A DNA stretch of 64,000 nucleotides from contig JALHPG010000001.1 in the NCBI GenBank assembly GCA_022842625.1, positions 62,001-126,000 on the forward strand, in the 5' to 3' direction. Origin of the DNA: Bacteroidia bacterium. GTDB taxonomy: Bacteria; Bacteroidota; Bacteroidia; B-17B0; Aurantibacillaceae. A program made the translations under genes and the position numbers. The notes beneath the pieces were generated by a model. The model saw only the letters and a list, made by a program, of their open reading frames with translations, had not been told where the DNA came from and did no database searches. Shown piece by piece: positions 33,661 through 43,208 of this stretch. The first letter of the stretch is position 1. Every line of letters begins with the position of its first letter.

Positions 33661-36600
33661 TTAGTATTGTAACTGAATAAATCCTCTTAAAATTGTTTTA
33701 TCATCATCACCTAGATCCAAAATATAGAAGTAGGTTGCTGTTGGTAATTTACTTGTTCCTGTTTTACCGGCAGTATTTGGTGTTCCATCCCAATCGTTTT
33801 TATACGGCTTAGCAAAATAAACCGGATTTCCCCAACGGTTAAATATTTGTAAACTATTGTTTGGATATGAATCTAAACCTTTTATCTCAAACACATCATT
33901 ATGTCCATCTCCGTTTGGTGTAAATACTTCCGGCACTGTACCGATCTTCTCATTAACTTTTATTACAACCTCAGCAGTTGATGTACAAGCACCATTCATT
34001 GAAACTAAAACAACAGTATAAGTTCCGGGTGAACTAAAAACATTTGTTGGATTGGTTTGAGTCGAAGTACCGTTTCCAAAGTTCCATGAATAAGTTATTG
34101 CCCCTGTACTTTGATTTGTGAACACTACTGTTAAAGGAGGTGCTCCTATTGTAACATCTGGGTTAAATGCGGCATTAACTGTTGTACTATTTACGCTTAC
34201 TGTTTGAGTTGATGAACAACCTGTAATATTATCAGTTACTAATACGGTATAAACACCTGCGCCACTAACCTCTGCATTGGCAGTATTTGAGCCATTCGTA
34301 ACAGCTGGTCCACTCCAATTATAAGTAACATTGGTATTACTTGCTGTTGCATTTAATGTTGTTGTGCCGGCTGCACCGCATGGTAAACTGCCAGCGGCAC
34401 TTGCAGTGAAGCTTGGTGTAATTGTATTATTAGTAACTGCAATAGTTTGAGAGGCTGAACAGTTTGAGTTGATATCTACAACTGTTACTGTATAAACGCC
34501 TGCATTTGCAGTATTTATTACCGATGATGTAGAACCCGAACTCCAGCTATACGTTACTGCTCCTGATGAAGAAGCGGTTAATGAAACTGTATTCGTATTA
34601 GGTTGGCAACTAATACCAATGCTAGAACTACTTGAAACATTTAAGGTAGGTGGCATATTCGTTCCAACCACAGGAACCGTAATAGATGTACTACTGCAAC
34701 CCGTTAGTGAATTAGTAACCGTTAAACTATATGATCCATTTTGATTAACTTGTACACTTGAGTTATTAGAACTTCCAACAATACCCGGACCAGACCAAGT
34801 ATACGTTAAGTTAGCGGAAGGTGTAAAAGTTGGTGCTATAGTTACAATCGTATTTGTACAAGATATTGTTTGTGCTGTGCCTGTGCCCGCTACAACTGTT
34901 GGCGCAAGAGTTGCGTTAGCAACTGATACCGTTGTTGTAGAGATACAACCATTGGTTGCTGTAATAACACCTGTATAAGTTCCGGCGGCTGTAAATGTTA
35001 CAACACTGGTATTTGTTGGCCCTGATATACCTGACCCCGGACTCCAAGAGTACGATTGAATAGAAACCGTTGAAGTTAAACCAACCGTTACATTTGGAGA
35101 AGATGTTAAACAAGTAATGCTCGGATTTGAGTTACTTAAAGTAAATGTAGGAGCATTAGTATTTGGTGATACCGTTGCAGTTGCTGCGGCAGCCGAACAA
35201 CCGTTAGCGCCTGTTGCAATTAAAGAGAATGTACCAACACTCGAGCTGCTTACTTGAACTGTTGGAGAAAAAGGCGAACTTAATATATTACCGCCTGCAG
35301 GTGCGATCCAAGTATAACTTACCGCTCCCGTAGCAGAACCTACCAAGTTAGCAGTTTGCGCAGGACAAGCTAATACAACATTATTTGGACTAATACTTAC
35401 TGCGGTAGGTGCAATAGTGTTTGCCACAACGTTAATAGTTTGAGAACCCGTGCAACCATTTGCTGTGTTGGTTACTGTTACAACATAATTTGTATTAACA
35501 GTAGGATTAACAGAAACAGAAGAGCTTGTAGCCCCTGTGCTCCAGCTATAGGTAAATGCTGATGATGTTGGAGTTGGCGCAGTTGATATTGTTGCTGTAG
35601 TTACATTGCAATTTACAGAGTTACTTGTTGTTGCGTTTGGAGTAATAGGCGTATTGTTTGCTGATAAAATATAAGATGCCGTTGAATTACAATTGTTACT
35701 TGTATTTGTAACAGTTAGATTATAAACTCCAGCTAAACTGCCTGTAACTGCTGACGTAGTATTTGTTCCAACAATTCCTGGTCCTGTCCATGCATAGGTA
35801 ACTCCACTTGCCGGATTAGACGTTACAGTGGTAGACTGTACAGTGTTTGCACAAGTAACTGTTCCGCTAACGGATGACACTGTTAACGTAGGTTGATTTG
35901 CTGAAGGATTAACTGTATAAACTAAAGAAGAAATACAACCTGTAACAGGGTGTGTAGAATTTAATGTATAAGTTGTAGATCCGTTTACGATAACCGTTGA
36001 GTTATTTACCCCGCTTGCAAAACCACCAGACGAAGTCCATGTATATGTGCTACCAGCCGGTGTAGCTGTACCTGAGAGAGTCACTAAGCTACTTGTTCCA
36101 CAACCTGAATTTGCTGTTTGACTTCCTAAGGCTGTTATTGAAGGTGTCGCTAAATTAGAAGTAATATTTACTGTTGCAGGTGTTGTTGAAACACAACCAT
36201 TACTAGTACTTGTAACTGCTAATGAATATAAGCCAGGAGAGCTTACGCTTACGTTTGCAAGGGTATTAGTGCCAACAATTGTGCCGCCAGTCCATGAATA
36301 AGATACTGTAGTTGCAGGACCACCATTAATTGTAACTGTTGGATTTGTACAAGTAATTACCGGAGTAGTATTAATAACTGCTATTGGTTTTACAGTTTGT
36401 GTTATAACAGCAATAGCATTTGTATTTGTGCAACCATTAATGGTGTTAGTTACGTTAAGTGTATAAGTTCCAGGTCCGCTGCCACTTGCACTGGCGGTAT
36501 TACCACCACTGCTTATTGAAGAACCTGCAGGTGGCACCCAGGTGTAAGTTACTCCCCCGGTTCCCGATGTTAGATTAATTGCATTATTTACACAAGTCAC

Positions 36601-38541
36601 AGTTCCTGTGGTTGCAACACTTGGAACACCTTGAACGGTATTAACAACAGCCGCAATTGTACCTACTTGTGAGCAACCGTTTGTAGTATTAAAAACTGTA
36701 ACAGAATAAGTTCCTGAATTAGATCCTGTTGCTGCAGCGGAGTTTACCCCTGAAGTAATTGAAGCTCCACCCGGAGCGGTCCAAGTATAATTATGCCCGG
36801 CCTGATTGGTTGTAGTTAAGTTAATTGTATTATTAACACACGTTACACTTCCTGTTGTAGCAGGAGCAATCACAATTGTATTATTTATTGCTGGAATAGC
36901 AAGATTTGTTGAACTTGAACAGCCATTAATGGTTGATGTAACGGTCATGTTGTATGTTCCTCCGGTATTTACTAAAGGTGTTGCAGATGTTCCTCCGGAA
37001 ACGATTCCGGGGCCGGCCCATAGATAGGTTACATTGCTCGCTGGAGTTCCGGTTAAATTAATGGATGGGTTACTGCAATTTAAAACTGTTGCAGTTGTAA
37101 TTGCAGGAATAGGAAGAACAGTATTAACAGGAACACTAACGGTTGCCACATTGGTAGAAGTACAACCCGCAGCAGAGGTTACGATTAAAGAAAAAGGTCC
37201 GGGGCCATTTACCGTAGGGCTCGCAGAAGTGCCGCCGCTAACAATTCCAGTACCACTCCAAACATACGTTCCACCACCAGAACCGGTTAGAACTCGCGTT
37301 GGATTTGAACAGGTAATAGAGGCAGGAGGTGTTCCGGCATTAGCAACGGGTAAAGGGTTTAAAGTAATTTGTCTGGTATAACTTTGAACAGCACAACCAT
37401 TTGGCTGTGTAATATTTACAGTATAAACTGTTGTGCCTACTACGGTTGGTGTAGCCGTAATGCTTAAGGTTGTATTAGATCCGCCTATAGCTCCTGAAGT
37501 ACTAGCTACCCATGAAAATGTTGAACCGGCTACTGTGTTGCTTGTGGTTAAAACCGCAGTTTGATTTTGACAAAGAGCCGACGCCCCTGCGGTTAAAGTA
37601 GCAATTTGAACTCCATTCATGGGGGTTACTGTATAGTCACAATAATTTCCCGCGTAACCATCGATCATAATATAATAATCAGTTCCAGGAGTTAGAGCAG
37701 TGGTGGCCCCAACAGTAAAACTTGCAGGGCCGGTATTTTGACTAACACAATTTGAAACAGCAGAAAATGTATTACAATTTGTCGAAGCTAACAGCAACAT
37801 TTGAATTCCACTTGCAGAAGATGCACAATTAGCAACGTTAACAGAAAATGTAGGTGTAGGAGAATTCGCAGTAAACACTAACCAACTATTATTTTCGATA
37901 CTTCCGCAAAAAGTATTATTTGTAGTGAATGTATTTGGAAAGTTATTTATTTCTGCATTTGTAGCGGCTATGTTTTCGTTATCCGCAGTATACCATCCGC
38001 CGGTGTTTCCGCAATAAGGGTCGGTATCACAAATACGTGTGGTACTGGCGCAATTATCACCTGCGGGTAAATTGCCAGAGCAACCAACAGGCGGGCAGCC
38101 AATAATAGCAGAGTAACCATCGCCCACGTTATTATCCAAATCTGTTGTAAAACGAATGGTTATTATTCCGGTTGTAGATGTTACAGCGCTTCCTAAAGAT
38201 GTATAGGTGTTTGTAAAAGTTGCCAATAAAGGGCCTCCTGTTCCTACACCTTGATAAACTCTTACAAAATCTCCAGTATTTAAATCTAAAAAGGTAAAAT
38301 TAATTCTAATTGGCATCCCGGGTGTACCACTTTGGAAGGTATTAAAATGATTATCGCCTTGGCAATAATAAACCGCCGTACAGAATGGTGGGTCGTAACA
38401 ACATAAATCGTTTTGAACAAAGCCTTTACAAGTTGTAAAAACACTGCCACCGGGAGGTGATAGAATATAGGTTTGAGATTTTAATTGATTTATTGTAAAC
38501 AATAAAAACAAAAAAGTGATAAAATGTAATTTTAATTTCAT
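33661..38541 (-). CDS. Giant Ig-repeat surface adhesin with type B T9SS (gliding-motility-type) C-terminal domain
   Basis: A 1626-residue secreted protein. Signal peptide (MKLKLHFITFLFLLFTINQLKSQ), a Cys-rich CUB-like domain to about 160, a beta domain with WLVFTANSPTPTFSVNV to about 310, then roughly 14 tandem Ig-like units of 75-90 residues, each with two Cys, a YxWxGPGI-type core and a TxxGCxS ending. A PKD domain follows (SWNFGNGTSTQTNPTNVFSSPG, about 1460-1530) and the last 90 residues are the type B sorting domain (VPEVFTPNGDGHNDVFEI, IFNRWGNPVYF). Ser, Thr and Gly are very common. It should be exported by the T9SS and held at the surface by the PorP/SprF neighbour, likely for adhesion or gliding. 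Confidence 0.92.
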   Translation of the reverse strand: MKLKLHFITFLFLLFTINQLKSQTYILSPPGGSVFTTCKGFVQNDLCCYDPPFCTAVYYCQGDNHFNTFQSGTPGMPIRINFTFLDLNTGDFVRVYQGVGTGGPLLATFTNTYTSLGSAVTSTTGIITIRFTTDLDNNVGDGYSAIIGCPPVGCSGNLPAGDNCASTTRICDTDPYCGNTGGWYTADNENIAATNAEINNFPNTFTTNNTFCGSIENNSWLVFTANSPTPTFSVNVANCASSASGIQMLLLASTNCNTFSAVSNCVSQNTGPASFTVGATTALTPGTDYYIMIDGYAGNYCDYTVTPMNGVQIATLTAGASALCQNQTAVLTTSNTVAGSTFSWVASTSGAIGGSNTTLSITATPTVVGTTVYTVNITQPNGCAVQSYTRQITLNPLPVANAGTPPASITCSNPTRVLTGSGGGTYVWSGTGIVSGGTSASPTVNGPGPFSLIVTSAAGCTSTNVATVSVPVNTVLPIPAITTATVLNCSNPSINLTGTPASNVTYLWAGPGIVSGGTSATPLVNTGGTYNMTVTSTINGCSSSTNLAIPAINNTIVIAPATTGSVTCVNNTINLTTTNQAGHNYTWTAPGGASITSGVNSAAATGSNSGTYSVTVFNTTNGCSQVGTIAAVVNTVQGVPSVATTGTVTCVNNAINLTSGTGGVTYTWVPPAGSSISSGGNTASASGSGPGTYTLNVTNTINGCTNTNAIAVITQTVKPIAVINTTPVITCTNPTVTINGGPATTVSYSWTGGTIVGTNTLANVSVSSPGLYSLAVTSTSNGCVSTTPATVNITSNLATPSITALGSQTANSGCGTSSLVTLSGTATPAGSTYTWTSSGGFASGVNNSTVIVNGSTTYTLNSTHPVTGCISSLVYTVNPSANQPTLTVSSVSGTVTCANTVQSTTVTSNPASGVTYAWTGPGIVGTNTTSAVTGSLAGVYNLTVTNTSNNCNSTASYILSANNTPITPNATTSNSVNCNVTTATISTAPTPTSSAFTYSWSTGATSSSVSVNPTVNTNYVVTVTNTANGCTGSQTINVVANTIAPTAVSISPNNVVLACPAQTANLVGSATGAVSYTWIAPAGGNILSSPFSPTVQVSSSSVGTFSLIATGANGCSAAAATATVSPNTNAPTFTLSNSNPSITCLTSSPNVTVGLTSTVSIQSYSWSPGSGISGPTNTSVVTFTAAGTYTGVITATNGCISTTTVSVANATLAPTVVAGTGTAQTISCTNTIVTIAPTFTPSANLTYTWSGPGIVGSSNNSSVQVNQNGSYSLTVTNSLTGCSSTSITVPVVGTNMPPTLNVSSSSSIGISCQPNTNTVSLTASSSGAVTYSWSSGSTSSVINTANAGVYTVTVVDINSNCSASQTIAVTNNTITPSFTASAAGSLPCGAAGTTTLNATASNTNVTYNWSGPAVTNGSNTANAEVSGAGVYTVLVTDNITGCSSTQTVSVNSTTVNAAFNPDVTIGAPPLTVVFTNQSTGAITYSWNFGNGTSTQTNPTNVFSSPGTYTVVLVSMNGACTSTAEVVIKVNEKIGTVPEVFTPNGDGHNDVFEIKGLDSYPNNSLQIFNRWGNPVYFAKPYKNDWDGTPNTAGKTGTSKLPTATYFYILDLGDDDKTILRGFIQLQY

Positions 38542-38562
38542 GTTAAGTTATATTTAATTTAC

Positions 38563-39048
38563 TTAGTTTCTTCTAGTGTTATTTTCTGGAATTGCTTCAC
38601 GAGTCGTAACTGGTTTACCAGGTAATTCGTTTACACCAATTACTTCATTATCGTATTTTACTTTTGTAAAACCAAGTTGTTTTAATAACGAATGTATATC
38701 TGTTAAATTAAACGGTTTACTAGAGGAATAATACAAAGAGCCAATTTTATATTCAGCAGAATAACCGCTTTTATAATTATTAAATAATACAAACTCCTTA
38801 GATTTATTTGAATAAGCTTCAAACTGCGCTTGATTAACTTCTAATATTCTAAAATAAAAGGAACTGCCTTTTTCGGAGTTTTTAATTCTTCCGCTATATA
38901 CTTCGGCCACAGGATTTTGCGCAAAAATAAATGCGTTTACAAAGAAGAATAAAATGAAAATAAAAGAATTTTTTCTTGATTTTATAGACTTTCTATAATT
39001 TTTGAGCCCTTGTGAGTTAAATGCCATTTTCTTATTTTTAAATTTCAT
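38563..39048 (-). CDS. Secreted or membrane protein of unknown function, T9SS cluster
   Basis: A 161-residue protein I do not recognise. A long basic N-region (about 25 residues with many Lys/Arg) precedes a hydrophobic segment NSFIFILFFFVNAFIFAQ that looks like a signal peptide or anchor. The mature part (YSGRIKNSEKGSSFYFRILEV... NNYKSGYSAEYKIGSLYY... LLKQLGFTKVKY) is beta-alpha-beta with periodic Tyr and faintly recalls a SPOR fold, which is only an impression. A second in-frame Met lies 7 residues in. It is 21 bases upstream of the giant adhesin and is probably the first gene of that operon. Confidence 0.6.
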   Translation of the reverse strand: MKFKNKKMAFNSQGLKNYRKSIKSRKNSFIFILFFFVNAFIFAQNPVAEVYSGRIKNSEKGSSFYFRILEVNQAQFEAYSNKSKEFVLFNNYKSGYSAEYKIGSLYYSSSKPFNLTDIHSLLKQLGFTKVKYDNEVIGVNELPGKPVTTREAIPENNTRRN

Positions 39049-39147
39049 TGACGAAAATAAGAATAAAAACGACTATAAAAAGCTAAAAAGTGGTTTAGTG
39101 ACTCCCTAATTCAATTTAGAGGGTAAAATTTAACAAATTATCGAAAA

Positions 39148-40410
39148 TTAAGCTTCTTTTAAAACTAGCTTTCTGAGCAAATTTAAGGCGGTTTGGCTAG
39201 TCATAACAATGTTTCTTTGCCTATCATCACCAAAAATAAATTTAAAGGCTAGGGTTTTTTCTTTTGAGGAAACCGCAATCCAAACAGTACCAACCGGTTT
39301 TTCATCTGTGCCACCTGTTGGGCCGGCAACTCCGGAAACTGCAATTGAAAAATCACTGCCGAATTTATTTAGCACATTTTTAGCCAATTGCTCTACGCAC
39401 TCTTTGCTCACTGCGCCCACCGAAGAAAATACAGATTCGTCTACTTGCAGCAAATTATGCTTTGCCTCGTTAGTATACGGCACTATAGCCCCCTTAAAAA
39501 TATCAGAAGCTCCTGCAATTGAGGTAAATAAAGATGCTATATACCCCCCGGTACAACTTTCTGCTAAGGCAACTGTTTTTTTATTTTCACGTAAGAGTTC
39601 ACTTACAATTTTTGCCAACGAAGGTGTTTCTTGGCCATAGTTTTCATAACCAAAAATATATTTATGAATAATGATCTTTAGATTTTCAATTTCAGATTCT
39701 ATGTTTTTTTTCAAATCCTCCAAATTTGGTCCGGTAGAAGAAAGTCTTAAACGCACCATTCCGGGCTGTGGCAGATAGGCTAATTTAATATTTTTGTTTA
39801 TCAAATTGTCTTCCCAACTTTCTATTAACTCGGCTAATGCACTTTCGCCAATGCCATTTGTTAGAACAGTTTTATGATAAATATTTGGAAATTTATTTTC
39901 AGCTACTAACTTCGGCAATACGCCATCCGTGATCATGGCCTTCATTTCGTAAGGAACACCCGGCAAACTAATAAAAACTGTATTATTTTTTTTCATCCAC
40001 ATACCTGGCGCGGTACCGTTTAGGTTATTTATAATAAAACAACCTTTTGGCACCAAGGCCTGATTGCGATTAATTTCAGTAACCTCACGGCCGCGTTTAA
40101 TAAAAAAAGAGGAAACTTGTTTTAAAACTTCATCATCTAAAATTAATTCTGCATTAAAATATTTAGAAAAAGTTTTTTTTGTGATATCATCTTTTGTTGG
40201 GCCTAATCCCCCTGTAATAAAAACAAAATCGGCGCGCTTTTGCGCCGCATCAAATGCATCAACAATTGCCTTCTCATCATCAGCAACACTTGCCATGTGA
40301 ACAACTTTTACCCCAATTAAGTTAAGTTGCTGTGCTATCCAAACACTATTAGTATTTGTTATTTGCCCAATTAATATTTCGTCGCCAATTGTAAGAATTT
40401 CTGCATTCAT
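39148..40410 (-). CDS. cinA: CinA-family nicotinamide-nucleotide amidohydrolase
   Basis: A 420-residue cytoplasmic protein with the two-domain CinA layout. The N-terminal MoaB-like (MoCF) domain begins AEILTIGDEILIGQITNTNS and contains FITGGLGPTKDDIT. The C-terminal amidase domain has ALAESCTGGYIASLFTSIAGAS, with the catalytic Ser in the SCTGG turn, and IAVSGVAGPTGGTDEKPVGTVWIA. It hydrolyses nicotinamide mononucleotide in pyridine-nucleotide salvage. It is single, minus strand, and followed by the T9SS operon. Confidence 0.95.
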   Translation of the reverse strand: MNAEILTIGDEILIGQITNTNSVWIAQQLNLIGVKVVHMASVADDEKAIVDAFDAAQKRADFVFITGGLGPTKDDITKKTFSKYFNAELILDDEVLKQVSSFFIKRGREVTEINRNQALVPKGCFIINNLNGTAPGMWMKKNNTVFISLPGVPYEMKAMITDGVLPKLVAENKFPNIYHKTVLTNGIGESALAELIESWEDNLINKNIKLAYLPQPGMVRLRLSSTGPNLEDLKKNIESEIENLKIIIHKYIFGYENYGQETPSLAKIVSELLRENKKTVALAESCTGGYIASLFTSIAGASDIFKGAIVPYTNEAKHNLLQVDESVFSSVGAVSKECVEQLAKNVLNKFGSDFSIAVSGVAGPTGGTDEKPVGTVWIAVSSKEKTLAFKFIFGDDRQRNIVMTSQTALNLLRKLVLKEA

Positions 40411-40510
40411 AGTTTAAACCTAAAGAGAATAAGTATATTTCACAAATTTTAAAACCATCAAATCCCTCAATAGTTTATATTTGTTCTAAATTTAAGTAAT
40501 CTTAATAAAC

Positions 40511-41272
40511 ATGAAAAAAGTAATTTTAGCCGCGTGTGTTTTATTTTCAATTTCTCTTTCCTCTCAAACGATGATGGAGAAACTAAAACTAAAAAAAGAT
40601 AGTATTGAGAAAGCCGCAAGAGAAAAAGCAGCTGCAATAGTTACAGGAACGGTTGCTCCGCCGGCGCTTACAAACGAAGAAGTTATTAAAGGATTAAAAG
40701 AGGCTTTAACCATAGGGACTAATAACTCGTCCGGAATGGCCAGCAAATTAGATGGCTTTTACAAAAATCCAAAAATATATATCCCATGGCCTGAAGAAGC
40801 AAAAGACATGAAAGTAAAACTTACTAAAATGGGCATGACCAAAAAAATTAATGAGTTTGAAACAAGCTTGAACAGAGCAGCCGAAGAGGCAGCATTAAAA
40901 GCTGCACCGGTGTTTATTGATGCTATTACCAATATGAGTTTACAAGATGGTTTTGCAATTTTAAAAGGAGTTGATACTGCTGCCACAAATTATTTGCGTA
41001 AAACTACTTATAGTCCTCTAAAGGAAAAATTCATGCCAATAGTTAAAGAAGCAGTTGCAAAAGTAAAAGTAACCAGTTACTGGTTGCCACTTGCTACAGC
41101 TTACAATAAATTACCGGGTGTAAAAAAACAAAATCCTAATTTAGATGAATATGTGACTAACAAAGCCATTAACGGTTTAATGTTATTAATAGCCGATGAA
41201 GAAATTAAGATCAGAAAAGACCCAATGGCGCGCGTTACCGATCTATTAAAAAAAGTTTTTGGATTTAAATAA
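40511..41272 (+). CDS. DUF4197 secreted/periplasmic protein
   Basis: A 253-residue protein with signal peptide MKKVILAACVLFSISLSSQ, followed by a Lys/Glu-rich helical linker and a DUF4197 domain (GLKEALTIGTNNSSGMASKLDGFYKNPKIYIPWP, then FEKxLNRAAEEAA-like FETSLNRAAEEAALKAAP). The family is alpha-helical, widespread in Gram-negative bacteria and of unknown function. A TATATTTG box at 40476-40483 is a likely -7 element, 27 bases before the ATG. A strong two-way terminator separates it from the converging decarboxylase gene. Confidence 0.8.
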   Translation: MKKVILAACVLFSISLSSQTMMEKLKLKKDSIEKAAREKAAAIVTGTVAPPALTNEEVIKGLKEALTIGTNNSSGMASKLDGFYKNPKIYIPWPEEAKDMKVKLTKMGMTKKINEFETSLNRAAEEAALKAAPVFIDAITNMSLQDGFAILKGVDTAATNYLRKTTYSPLKEKFMPIVKEAVAKVKVTSYWLPLATAYNKLPGVKKQNPNLDEYVTNKAINGLMLLIADEEIKIRKDPMARVTDLLKKVFGFK

Positions 41273-41293
41273 TCATTCGAGAAAAATATAATT

Positions 41294-41331
41294 AAAAACC
41301 CTTTCAAAACATACACTTTGAAAGGGTTTTT
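41294..41331. terminator. Bidirectional terminator between DUF4197 and decarboxylase genes
   Basis: AAAAACCCTTTCAAA and TTTGAAAGGGTTTTT pair perfectly (15 bases) around an 8-base loop. Confidence 0.9.
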
Positions 41332-41334
41332 TAT

Positions 41335-43176
41335 TTATGCCCACTTTTCCAGGCTTGCACCTTTTTTAAAAAAACGTTCGATGCTTTTTTCTGTTTCGGG
41401 TAAAATTTTTAATTCAGGAGCATGATGCGGTTTTTTTCTTGCATCTATTATCATTGCCCCTTCACATCCCCAGTGTTTATTTTCGGTTATTTCCCCTACG
41501 CCATATATATCATGACTTGGATTGCTTCTGGTATAAGTGATCCAAACATAATCGTTTAAATTTTTTGGATCTTTTTCAAAAACAAAATCATCATAAATAA
41601 CGATCTGCACAATTCCATTAAATTCATTTTTATTCTGAAGTATGTATTCACTTAGTTTTTGAATTTCTGTTTTTGCATTTTCGTAATTCGAAAATTTATT
41701 TAATTCCAATCCAATCACTCCCTCCATTAAAACAACAGCGTTAGAAACAAAATCTGCTGAAGAAATGGATTTTGGAACTTCATTACTTAAGTCTCTTTTT
41801 TTATCACCGTACGCTGCAACAACCAATTTACTTCCCTCGTTAACACCATCACCACTGTAATCCAAAGTATCAATGGTAGTTTTAGTATAAAAGTGGAGAT
41901 CTCTTTTCAGATCAATTCTCTCAAATAGATATTTAAAAAATCTACGTACATCGTGACAGTCAACATCATCGTTATCGCTGCCGGTTATAAATAAAAATTT
42001 TGCTAAACTTAACTGTCCTGTTCCTAAAATTCTATTTGCCTGAGTTAATAATTCGGCAGGGCGTTTGTTTTTTAAATAGGGTGTATAACGTTCACTTCCA
42101 ACAGCGAGTAATAAAGGATGAACGCCTGCAGCATCAACTGCATGCACTTCTTTCACTCCCGGTATCTCGTTTGGAATAGCACTTCCGCTTATCTCATGAA
42201 TGAGGGCGCCAAAGGCAGTATCTTCTTGAGGAGGACGACCAACAATCGTAAAAGGCCAAATAGCATTATCTTTTGCATAAACTTTATGCACCCGCATTAG
42301 AGGGAACTCGTGGGTTAAACTATAATAACCTAAGTGATCGCCAAATGGTCCTTCAGGTTTATTTTCATTAGGATAAACTTCTCCTGTAATTACAAAATCG
42401 GCATCTAACGAAATACAAAAACCATCAACATAAGCGTATCTAAATCTTCTTCCGCCAACCGCCCCTGCAAAGGTTAATTCGCTTATACCTTCGGGTAATG
42501 GCATAACCGCCGCCAATGAATGACTTGGAGGACCACCTACAAATACACTTACTTTAAGCGGCAAGTTTTTTTTATTGGTTTTGGTTTGATGCACACCTAT
42601 GCCTCTGTGCAATTGGTAATGCAAACCAATTTCTTTATTTAATTCGTAACTATTACCATTTAATTGAATGCGATACATGCCAAGGTTTGAATTCATTACT
42701 CCAGGCTTATCACTATCTTCAGAATAGACTTGTGGCAAGGTAACAAAAGCACCGCCATCCATAGGCCAGTGTTTTATTAAAGGCAAGTCGGAAATTTTTA
42801 TTTCTTTAAATCCTGCAGAAGAAAACGAAGATCTTTTTGGCAAAGCATTTAATGCTGCAATGCCTGTTGAAGCAAATTTAAAGGGACTCTTTAAAGCTGC
42901 AATGGGATTGTTACGCAGCTCAACCATTTTTTGAACTTTAGTAAATGTATCTCTAAACATAAATTTGCTTCGCACAATGGTGCCAAACAAATTACTTACC
43001 GCTTTATACTTTGTGCCTTTTACGTTTTCGAAAAAAATTGCCGGCCCGCCTTTTTTAAATATTCTTAAATGAATGGCGGCCATCTCCAAGTTGGGGTCCA
43101 CCTCTTCGGTAACTCTAATTAGATGTCCGTTTTTTTCCAGATCAACAATACACTCATGTAAATTTTTATAATTCAT
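41335..43176 (-). CDS. UbiD-family prenylated-FMN decarboxylase (menaquinone-type)
   Basis: A 613-residue decarboxylase from the ATG at 43176; a TTG five codons upstream is less likely. Diagnostic stretches include EVDPNLEMAAIHLRIFKKGGPAIFFENVKG, GGPPSHSLAAVMPLPEG, and EGPFGDHLGYYS, which carries part of the Glu/Arg/Glu catalytic set for prenylated FMN. At over 600 residues it is longer than E. coli UbiD (about 490) and fits the menaquinone-biosynthesis decarboxylases of the futalosine pathway group. The prenylating partner UbiX is not in the window. The exact substrate is an inference. Confidence 0.85.
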   Translation of the reverse strand: MNYKNLHECIVDLEKNGHLIRVTEEVDPNLEMAAIHLRIFKKGGPAIFFENVKGTKYKAVSNLFGTIVRSKFMFRDTFTKVQKMVELRNNPIAALKSPFKFASTGIAALNALPKRSSFSSAGFKEIKISDLPLIKHWPMDGGAFVTLPQVYSEDSDKPGVMNSNLGMYRIQLNGNSYELNKEIGLHYQLHRGIGVHQTKTNKKNLPLKVSVFVGGPPSHSLAAVMPLPEGISELTFAGAVGGRRFRYAYVDGFCISLDADFVITGEVYPNENKPEGPFGDHLGYYSLTHEFPLMRVHKVYAKDNAIWPFTIVGRPPQEDTAFGALIHEISGSAIPNEIPGVKEVHAVDAAGVHPLLLAVGSERYTPYLKNKRPAELLTQANRILGTGQLSLAKFLFITGSDNDDVDCHDVRRFFKYLFERIDLKRDLHFYTKTTIDTLDYSGDGVNEGSKLVVAAYGDKKRDLSNEVPKSISSADFVSNAVVLMEGVIGLELNKFSNYENAKTEIQKLSEYILQNKNEFNGIVQIVIYDDFVFEKDPKNLNDYVWITYTRSNPSHDIYGVGEITENKHWGCEGAMIIDARKKPHHAPELKILPETEKSIERFFKKGASLEKWA

Positions 43177-43208
43177 TTTTAGTAAAACCAACTTACAGGC
43201 TTTATGTT

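Noticed and set aside
36806-37381. Plus-strand open frames inside the adhesin gene
   Set aside because: They are complements of the Thr/Ser/Gly-rich repeats, without start context or conserved features.
34100-37400. Regular repeats that might be a CRISPR array
   Set aside because: The repeat unit is about 240 bases, codes for Ig-like domains in one frame and has no constant short repeat with unique spacers.
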